A stretch of DNA of 64,000 bases from Onishia niordana. Its GTDB lineage: Bacteria; Pseudomonadota; Gammaproteobacteria; Pseudomonadales; Halomonadaceae. Where the stretch lies: the NCBI RefSeq assembly GCF_004798965.1, contig NZ_SDSD01000003.1, forward strand, positions 62,001 through 126,000, in the 5' to 3' direction. Both the position numbers and the translations under genes were made by a program. The notes beneath the pieces are model-generated. The model made no database searches. It saw only the letters and a list, made by a program, of their open reading frames with translations, and was not told the origin of the DNA. Of the stretch, positions 57,789-64,000 are shown piece by piece (position 1 is the first letter of the stretch; each line of letters starts with the position of its first letter).

Positions 57789-58082
57789 ATGCTTAAGAAA
57801 CTCTTCCCCGGGCTATTTGGCGCAGGAGAAGCCGCCAAATCTCGTGAGGCCGAGCCAGTCGAGTATCGGGGCTATCTGATCGTCTCAGATCCCCGCGACA
57901 CCGGTGGTCAATATCGAGTGAGCGGTTATATTCGCAAGCCGGTGACCGGTGGCGAGACCCTTGAGCACCGCTTCGAGCGCTCTGACGTGGTATCGGGTCG
58001 CGAAGCCTGCGATGAGCTGATGGTGCGCAAGGCTGAGCGGTTTATCGATGATGTCGGTGACGACATGTTTACGTCGCGCTGA
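57789..58082 (+). CDS. HlyU-family protein
   Basis: 97 residues. VEYRGYLIVSDPRDTGGQYR and RVSGYIRKP are typical of the HlyU family, small winged-helix-like proteins first described as hemolysin activators in Vibrio, whose role in most bacteria is unclear. It sits behind argG with AAAAGGAG at good distance. Confidence 0.8.
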   Translation: MLKKLFPGLFGAGEAAKSREAEPVEYRGYLIVSDPRDTGGQYRVSGYIRKPVTGGETLEHRFERSDVVSGREACDELMVRKAERFIDDVGDDMFTSR

Positions 58083-58115
58083 CGCCCCACTGCAACCGTT
58101 TAACGGTGATCGCTA

Positions 58116-58145
58116 CGATGCCGCTGCCTATTGGCAGCGGCATCG
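58116..58145 (+). terminator. Terminator after the HlyU-family gene
   Basis: CGATGCCGCTGCC, TATT, GGCAGCGGCATCG: perfect 13-bp stem followed by TCGTTTCTGG. A moderate T content supports a terminator for argG-hlyU. Confidence 0.75.
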
Positions 58146-58251
58146 TCGTTTCTGGAGGAGCCACGGGGCGTTGCCATCCACGTCATTGCACCAAGAGAGA
58201 GGGCAAACCTGACCTACACTTGATAAGCAGAGCCGCTGCAGCGGAGCCCCT

Positions 58252-59397
58252 ATGCGTCTCCTATATCGACACTCGCCATGGCGTACGCTTTTTACCGGCG
58301 ATGCTCTCCCGGATCCTGCCAGTTTGTCGCCCTTATTGGCACCGCTGGCTGATGCCTTGAGTCGGTTGGGTCCTACACCTAGCCTAGCGGCGGCCAGAGC
58401 CTGGCAGTGTGAACTGGTAGATGCGCTTAAGCGCCTGGATCTGCCGGCCTGGCGCATCAGTCAGATGATCAGCGATCACGATCAGGGGCTCTATCGGCAA
58501 GCCATCGCCATGTCGCTCGACGAGATGCAGGCGTCTGGTTGGGGCCCGCCGCCCCGACCGTTCTGCGTGCTGGTGCTTGGTTCCGTGGCCCGCCATGAGA
58601 GCCTATTAGCCCCGGATCAGGACAATGCCATGATCATTGCCGATTACCCGGATGCCCTGCATACCCAGGTTGACGGCTATTTCCAGGCCCTTGGCGAGCG
58701 CTTTACCGACCACCTGGCCAGTGCCGGTCTGCCCCTTTGCCAGGGCCACGTCATGGCGCGCTTTCCAATGTGGCGCAAGCGCCTCTGTGAGTGGGACGCT
58801 CAACTGGCGATCTGGAGTGCTGAGCGCCGGGTCAAGCGGGTCCAGCAGACCAATATCTTGCTGGACTTCGCACCGGTGTACGGCGATGAGGCCCTGGCCA
58901 TTGCGCTGCGAGACCGTGCCTTGAGCCGGTTGAAGCAAGCTGGCGGTTTTCTCGACGAAATGGCGAGTCTGCTTGCTGAGACGCCGGTGGCCCTGGATCG
59001 GCTCGGACGGTTGCATGGTGATGACAAGGAAGCCCCCCAGCATGGTGCCCTGAATCTCAAGCGCCAGGGGCTGATGCCGCTTGTGAGTGCTGTTCGGCTG
59101 CTGAGCGTGTTGCATGGTTGTCGCAGTGTCGACACGCGCCTGCGCCTTACCGAACTGGTCAGTGCTGGGGTGCTTCAGTGCGAAGAGGCGCTGACCTTGC
59201 ATGCGGCCATGAGTCGATTGCAGTCATTGTTGCTAACGACCCAGCATCGCCGCCTCGGCGCGGGCGGCCTTGCTGACAACTGGATTGTGCTTGGCGAGCT
59301 CGATGAGACCGAGCGGACGTTGTTACGTCTCGATCTGAAGGCTATTCGTCGCCTGATGGGGCAAGCCAGGGCCGGGACTGGTGGCTCGTTGCACTAG
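58252..59397 (+). CDS. DUF294-type nucleotidyltransferase protein
   Basis: 381 residues. FCVLVLGSVARHESLLAPDQ followed by DNAMII is the GS-x10-DxD type nucleotidyltransferase core seen in DUF294 and GlnD-like proteins. The C-terminal half (RRLGAGGLADNWIVLGELDE) is the DUF294 C-terminal region. CBS domains, often attached N-terminally in the family, are absent. Its role is unknown; it converges on a sensor kinase gene with which such proteins often cluster. Confidence 0.8.
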   Translation: MRLLYRHSPWRTLFTGDALPDPASLSPLLAPLADALSRLGPTPSLAAARAWQCELVDALKRLDLPAWRISQMISDHDQGLYRQAIAMSLDEMQASGWGPPPRPFCVLVLGSVARHESLLAPDQDNAMIIADYPDALHTQVDGYFQALGERFTDHLASAGLPLCQGHVMARFPMWRKRLCEWDAQLAIWSAERRVKRVQQTNILLDFAPVYGDEALAIALRDRALSRLKQAGGFLDEMASLLAETPVALDRLGRLHGDDKEAPQHGALNLKRQGLMPLVSAVRLLSVLHGCRSVDTRLRLTELVSAGVLQCEEALTLHAAMSRLQSLLLTTQHRRLGAGGLADNWIVLGELDETERTLLRLDLKAIRRLMGQARAGTGGSLH

Positions 59398-59458
59398 ACC
59401 ATGTTACTAGGCCATATCTCGCTGTTGTTTCCACGCCTGTTGGTTCTCAACTTTCTAG

Positions 59459-62287
59459 CTAGTCGGGGGGTAGAGGTGTCTCGGTGGCCAGCATGGTCTT
59501 ATCCTGAGGTGCCTCGGGCAGTTCCATGATCAGGCTGGCACCACTCAGGGTGGTGGCGTCCTCGACCCACAGCCGTCCGCCTGATTGCACCACGATGCCG
59601 CGGCTAATCGGCAGTCCAAGGCCGCTCCCTCTCGGGCGTCCACGGCTTTGCCCACTGGCGGTACTGTGTTGCTCAAGTTGGTGAAACTTCTCGAAGACGC
59701 GTTCGCGATCCGCCGGAGCAATACCGCGACCATTGTCTTCGATGCTCAGCCGAACGTGCCCCTGATGGCGCGCCAGTCTCAATAACACGACGGGCGACGT
59801 GTCGGCGGCAAACTTTGCGGCATTGTCGATCAGATTGATGATCACCTGCTCGAGACGGTCTGAATCACCTATCACCCACGCCTCATCGAGATCGATGGTC
59901 ACCTTAAGCTTAACGCCACGCTCCTCGATCGGATGCTGCACGGCAGCCAGGCCCTGGCGGGTCAGGGCGACCATTTCCAGAGGATGTGGCTGCAGCGTCA
60001 GGCGTCCGGATTCTAGTCGTGCCAGGTCCAGCATCTCCTCGATGAGTCGCGACAGGCGCTGGCTTTCGAGTACTACGACCTCGAGGAATTGAGTGCGCTT
60101 GGCTTCAGGCATGTCCCGGCTATCGCGCAAAATTTCGGCGAAGGCTCGGATCGATGTCAATGGGGTGCGCAGTTCGTGGCTGACCATGGCAACGAACTCG
60201 TCCTTGAGCCGGTCGAGTTCACGAAGACGTTCATTGGCGCCGCGCAGCTCCTCACCGATGCGCGCGAGTTCTCGGGATTTTTGCTCCAGGCGGCGATTGT
60301 ACTCGAGTGTCTGAGACGTGGTGTCGAGGATGCTTAACACGGCCTCCATATCCAGCGCCTCGCCGCGCACTACCGATGTGATCAAGAGCCTGGCTGAAGC
60401 GCTGCCAAGTGCGCCTGCCAGAGCTTGTTCGGCCCGAGCGATAAGTTGCGGCGAGGCCGATTCCTCCATGCCGTTCTCTGGCGAGCCGATACCAGCGGCG
60501 GTGCTTATCTCAATGCGGCCGCGATCATGGGGGGCATCCACTGTGGCCAGCACCCGCGCGGTAGAGGCCGTGCCCAGATAGCGTCTGAGCAAGTCATGCA
60601 GTGCGCCGCGAGTGGTTTGGCCTTGCCATAGAGGAGGGGTATCTACGCCTTCCGTCCGCGCATCAGCGAAGAGCGCCGCCTGCGTCTGCTCAAGATGGTT
60701 TTGACGGGTGAACAACGAGAGGCCAACCAGCACGCCAATGTTGGCCATGAGACTCCACAGCAGCGAGTGGCTGTAGATGTCCAGGCCGTCGAGACCAAAT
60801 AGCGCATAGGGGCGAAGCCAGGCCAGTCCGAAGAGGCCTTCTTCGAGAAAACTGAGGGGCAACCAGCCCGACTGGGCGAAGCCGGGCAGCAGCAGGGTGT
60901 AGCTCCAGACCGCCATGCCGGCAAGCATGCCGAGCCCGGCGCCAAGGCCGCAGGCGCCTCGCCAGTAGAGTCCAAGCAGCAGGGCGGGAGCAAACTGGCT
61001 GACGGCCGCGAAGGAGACCAGCCCGATGGTCACCAGGCTGTAGGAGTCGCCAATCAGGGCATGGTAGAGATAGCCCATCATCAGAATCAGGGCGATAGCG
61101 CCACGGCGGATGCCAAGCAACCAGACAGAGAGGTCGCTGTGCAGGCCCTGGTAACGCTTCGTTGTCCGCAGCAACAGCGGCATGACAAGCTGATTGCTGA
61201 CCATGGTTGAGAGTGCAATGGTCTCGACGATGACCATGCCGGTGGCGGCCGACAGCCCGCCGATGAAGACAAATAGCGATAGGCCCTCGCGGCCGGCGGA
61301 CAGCGGCAGGGTCAAGACGAAGCTGTCCGGGTCGCCGTCGCTTCCCATCAAAAGTAGGCCGGCCAGGGCAATCGGAATCACCATCACGTTGATGACCAAG
61401 AGGTAGAGGGGGAACAGCCAACTGGCTCTTGTCAGGTGGCGCTCGTCGACGTTTTCGACCACCAGAACCTGAAACTGGCGAGGCAGGGTGAAGAAGGCCA
61501 GAAAGGCGAGCAACAGGGTGCTGACCCAACCGAGCGCCCCTCCCGGTACCGCTGAGAGGCTCAGTGCATTCTGCAACGGTGGATGTGAGGCGGCTCGGGT
61601 GAATAGGTCGACCGGCCCCTCGAAGAGAACGAAAACGGTGAAAAGCCCCACCGTCAGGAAGGCGATCAACTTGACCAGTGACTCCACGGCGATCGCCGCC
61701 ACCATGCCTTCATGACGTTCGCTGGCATCCAGATGCCGAGTCCCGAAGAGCATGATGAAAACGGCTAGCACCAAGGCGACCCAGAAAGACTTGTCACTCA
61801 GGAAGCCTGCCGTCGATGCCGGTCCGCCAGGGGCGACGGGATAGTCCATCAGCACTGCATGGCTCAGGGTGATTGCCTTGAGCTGAAGCGCAATGTAGGG
61901 GGTGATGCCGATCAGAGCGATCAGTGCCACCAGCGCACCCAGCCGACTGCTCTTTCCGTAGCGCGCGCTGATGAAGTCGGCGATCGAGGTGATGCGCTGG
62001 GCCCGGGCAATGCGGATCATCTTGCGAATGACCAGTGGGCCGGACAGCATGGCAAGCGTCGGTCCCAGATAGATCAGCAGGAAGCTGGGACCGGCCTCGG
62101 CGGCGCGACCGACACTGCCGTAGAAGGTCCAGGCGGTACAATAGACAGCGATCGACAGGGTATAGACGAGAGGCGAAGCGATTACCGAGCGGCCCTGCTC
62201 GGCGCGGCGGTCGCCCCAGGCAGCGATCACGAACAGCAGCGCCAGGTAACCGAACGCCGCCACGAATACGCCCACTTCAGCGCCCAT
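59459..62287 (-). CDS. Sensor histidine kinase with SSS transporter domain (CrbS/MxtR-like)
   Basis: 942 residues. Residues 1-480 are a sodium:solute symporter-like domain of about 12 spans (YCTAWTFYGSVGRAAEAGPS, ASWLFPLYLLVINVMVIPIA). After a helical linker come HisKA with the phosphoacceptor in FVAMVSHELRTPLTSIRAFA, N-box INLIDNAAKFAADT, G1 IEDNGRGIAPADRERVFEKF and G2 GSGLGLPISRGIV. SSS-kinases of this type (CrbS, MxtR) help control acetate metabolism. No response regulator is adjacent here. ATG 62287 has GGAGG at 8 bases; ATG 62302 is less supported. Confidence 0.85.
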   Translation of the reverse strand: MGAEVGVFVAAFGYLALLFVIAAWGDRRAEQGRSVIASPLVYTLSIAVYCTAWTFYGSVGRAAEAGPSFLLIYLGPTLAMLSGPLVIRKMIRIARAQRITSIADFISARYGKSSRLGALVALIALIGITPYIALQLKAITLSHAVLMDYPVAPGGPASTAGFLSDKSFWVALVLAVFIMLFGTRHLDASERHEGMVAAIAVESLVKLIAFLTVGLFTVFVLFEGPVDLFTRAASHPPLQNALSLSAVPGGALGWVSTLLLAFLAFFTLPRQFQVLVVENVDERHLTRASWLFPLYLLVINVMVIPIALAGLLLMGSDGDPDSFVLTLPLSAGREGLSLFVFIGGLSAATGMVIVETIALSTMVSNQLVMPLLLRTTKRYQGLHSDLSVWLLGIRRGAIALILMMGYLYHALIGDSYSLVTIGLVSFAAVSQFAPALLLGLYWRGACGLGAGLGMLAGMAVWSYTLLLPGFAQSGWLPLSFLEEGLFGLAWLRPYALFGLDGLDIYSHSLLWSLMANIGVLVGLSLFTRQNHLEQTQAALFADARTEGVDTPPLWQGQTTRGALHDLLRRYLGTASTARVLATVDAPHDRGRIEISTAAGIGSPENGMEESASPQLIARAEQALAGALGSASARLLITSVVRGEALDMEAVLSILDTTSQTLEYNRRLEQKSRELARIGEELRGANERLRELDRLKDEFVAMVSHELRTPLTSIRAFAEILRDSRDMPEAKRTQFLEVVVLESQRLSRLIEEMLDLARLESGRLTLQPHPLEMVALTRQGLAAVQHPIEERGVKLKVTIDLDEAWVIGDSDRLEQVIINLIDNAAKFAADTSPVVLLRLARHQGHVRLSIEDNGRGIAPADRERVFEKFHQLEQHSTASGQSRGRPRGSGLGLPISRGIVVQSGGRLWVEDATTLSGASLIMELPEAPQDKTMLATETPLPPD

Positions 62288-62311
62288 ATCGAAGGCCTCC
62301 ATGTATGACGC

Positions 62312-62509
62312 TCATTCTTCTGGTCTTCTCTCCAGAAGCCAGGCGGCCAGCCCGATGACGAACGCCCAGGACACGAACAGGTAGGCAGCGAGCCAGGAAA
62401 AACTGCCGTCGACTGACTGATCGGCGAGCAGGATCAGGGGGGGCGTGAATAACAAGGCGGCCAGTATGACAAGCGCCAACAGGCGTTGGACGCGACGCGA
62501 CTTCAACAT
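62312..62509 (-). CDS. Small two-span membrane protein
   Basis: 65 residues with two hydrophobic stretches (LLALVILAALLFTPPLILLA and SWLAAYLFVSWAFVIGLAAW) and a charged tail. Family not recognised. Between an exonuclease gene, whose end it overlaps by 7 bases, and the SSS kinase 24 bases downstream. It may help the kinase's transporter-like domain, in analogy to small DUF485/DUF4212-like partners of SSS transporters. Confidence 0.7.
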   Translation of the reverse strand: MLKSRRVQRLLALVILAALLFTPPLILLADQSVDGSFSWLAAYLFVSWAFVIGLAAWLLERRPEE

Positions 62510-64000
62510 GCGCTGGCGTCCTCCCGGTCAAGGGCGCTTGACTGCAACGCCAGGGCATCGGTGAGCGTATGAATACCGCGTGCTGCCAAGCGTGTCCTCA
62601 TGGCAAGCCACAATTCGGCGGTGACCCTGGCATCACCAAGCGCGGTATGACGAGTGCCTTCGGCGAAACTCAAGGCGTAGCGGCTGGCCAGACTGTCGAG
62701 ATCATGGCCATCGATAGAAGGGTCCAGGGCCCGCGAGAGCAGCAGGGTATCGAGGACCGGCATGTCGAGTGTGACTGCGGCCCCCGGGGGCTGCAATGCC
62801 AGCAGGTCGAAGGCGGCATTGTGGGCCAGTATCACCGCATCACCCAGGTAGTCGCGAAAGCGTGGCAATGCCTGGCTCAGGGGGGGCGTGCCCCGCACGT
62901 CAGCATCGGTCAGACCGTGAATGGCAGTGCTTGACGGCGGAATCGGTCGGCCCGGATCGACGCGTACGTCGAAGGTATCATCAGCCAGCAGGCGGCCGTT
63001 GACGATCCGACATGCCCCGATGCTGATGACCTTATCGCCCTGTCGCAGGGCAAGCCCAGTGGTTTCGGTATCGAAGGCGACGATTTCGAGCGTAGCCAGC
63101 GGGCAGGCGGCCACCTCGGCACCGGGAGGCGGCAGGTCGGCAATGCCGAAGTCATGGAACTCTGGACGTGGGGGCAAGCGGGTAAGTGGCGCACCGACCC
63201 GGTCGACGGCCGGCAGAGGCAGGCGCAACCTGGCATGGCGGCCATCCTTGTCCTGAAGGCTCCAGATGTCGCTGGCATGCTGATGGAGCAGGTTCTCGAT
63301 GCTGGGTGACAGCGGTAGGGCCTGGAGGCGCAGGGCTTTCCAACGTGAAAGCTGTTGCTGGCTCAGAGGCTTGCCCAACCAGATCAGGTCCAGGTAGACA
63401 CGCTTGTTGCCCAGGCACACCTCGGTGTCCAGCTGGTGCGCTTCGGTCAGGTCGGCAAGACGCGTTGCCAGCACTTCAAGCATCACCAGCAGGGCGGGGG
63501 CATCGGCCTTGAACCAGGCCGGCATACCGATAGGCGTCAACACCAGCGACGTGCTGTTCAGGTGGTCATTGAGCGCCTGCCACAGATCGTTCGACCAGAG
63601 AGGCGCCAGTCGTTCGCCCTGGCGTTGGAGCGCCTCGAGCGCCTCGCCGAGACAGTCGATTTCCTTACCGAGCGCCTGGCTTTCTTCGGCGATGATACCC
63701 TCGAGACGCTTGCTGAGGGCTGGACCTAGTTCCACGGTGGCGCTTGATGCCTCGTATGTCGGTTTTAGCTGGCTCAGGGCCTCGGCGGCACTGGACAGGC
63801 TCGCGCCATGGCGGCGCACGGTCGTCAGGCACTCTGTGAGGCGTGCTCGGTTATCCATCTCGCAGTGCCAGGCAGCGGTGCTGTCGGTCAGGGTGATCAG
63901 GGTCTCGTGATCACTGTTGGGTACACGCCGCAGGTTGCCATGAAGCCAGCGGTCATCCAGCGGGATCAGCAGTTCTCGAGGTGCGCCGTCGGCGGGTAGA
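62503..64000 (-). CDS. 3'-5' exonuclease-domain protein, 5' end outside the window
   Basis: At least 498 residues; the frame stays open to the last base, so the start lies right of 64000 (ATG 63858 is internal). The C-terminal about 180 residues are a DnaQ-like exonuclease: VAFDTETTGLALRQGDKVIS with the DE pair, AVILAHNAAFDLLAL and the HTALGDARVTAELWLAM end. The N-terminal 270 residues include a helical and an ATPase-like-looking segment (ALNDHLNSTSLVLTPIGMPA) of no clear family. Such proteins are found next to SSS kinases of the CrbS/MxtR group, as far as I recall. Confidence 0.8.
   Translation of the reverse strand, partial: LPADGAPRELLIPLDDRWLHGNLRRVPNSDHETLITLTDSTAAWHCEMDNRARLTECLTTVRRHGASLSSAAEALSQLKPTYEASSATVELGPALSKRLEGIIAEESQALGKEIDCLGEALEALQRQGERLAPLWSNDLWQALNDHLNSTSLVLTPIGMPAWFKADAPALLVMLEVLATRLADLTEAHQLDTEVCLGNKRVYLDLIWLGKPLSQQQLSRWKALRLQALPLSPSIENLLHQHASDIWSLQDKDGRHARLRLPLPAVDRVGAPLTRLPPRPEFHDFGIADLPPPGAEVAACPLATLEIVAFDTETTGLALRQGDKVISIGACRIVNGRLLADDTFDVRVDPGRPIPPSSTAIHGLTDADVRGTPPLSQALPRFRDYLGDAVILAHNAAFDLLALQPPGAAVTLDMPVLDTLLLSRALDPSIDGHDLDSLASRYALSFAEGTRHTALGDARVTAELWLAMRTRLAARGIHTLTDALALQSSALDREDASAC

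Overview
The window looks like a chromosomal piece of a Halomonas-type (Halomonadaceae) gammaproteobacterium. This is inferred from the high-GC backbone, the gammaproteobacterial gene orders (uvrY/gacA-uvrC-pgsA-tRNA Gly-Cys-Leu; ihfB-lapA-lapB beside pyrF; sdhE-ygfX facing nadB; argF, grxD, rnt, argG) and the TRAP transporter and organic-acid catabolic genes. No rRNA or species marker is present, so the genus is an inference.

Region 1 (1-3826) differs in composition from the rest. It is AT-richer, holds short unrelated genes all on the + strand, and these are separated by imperfect palindromes ending in GCGTTAG or GCGTTAAC. I read it as the distal end of an integron gene-cassette array. Cassette genes: an unknown protein cut by the window edge, an HNH-nuclease-like protein, a broken membrane-protein gene with a tiny membrane ORF, a DinB-family protein and a DUF3565 protein. 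No integrase is in view; it would lie to the left.

Region 2 (3855-10944, minus strand) is a leucine/isovalerate degradation operon: isovaleryl-CoA dehydrogenase, both methylcrotonyl-CoA carboxylase subunits, the hydratase and HMG-CoA lyase. Here hydratase and biotin-carboxylase subunit form one open frame. Region 3 (11111-14546) is a tungstate-type ABC importer with a divergent HTH/binding-protein-like regulator. Region 4 (14556-22881) is an AcoR-like sigma54 activator facing an operon that combines a Tat-signal gluconate-dehydrogenase-like small subunit, a GMC oxidoreductase, E1 alpha/beta of a TPP-dependent dehydrogenase, a free lipoyl domain, a separate E2 catalytic domain and a lipoate-ligase-like protein. 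A sigma54 promoter precedes it.

Region 5 (22951-26009) has a patatin, a PanE-type reductase and two related small lipoproteins. Region 6 (26084-36548) is an AraC regulator, a TRAP transporter, two histone-deacetylase-fold amidohydrolases, RidA, an ornithine-cyclodeaminase homologue, a branched-chain aminotransferase and an NhaC-like antiporter. It resembles a catabolic island for an acylated amine or diamino acid. Two short tandem-repeat tracts lie right behind stop codons in it.

Region 7 (36677-64000) is mostly housekeeping: chrA, trmJ, groESL, fxsA, an SDR, a ComEA-like protein, pyrF, lapAB, ihfB, sdhE-ygfX, nadB, an FUSC transporter, three tRNAs, pgsA, uvrC, gacA/uvrY, tRNA-Ala, argF, grxD, rnt, argG and an HlyU-family protein. 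It ends with a DUF294 nucleotidyltransferase converging on an SSS-domain sensor kinase (CrbS/MxtR-like), a small membrane protein and a partial exonuclease gene that runs off the right edge.
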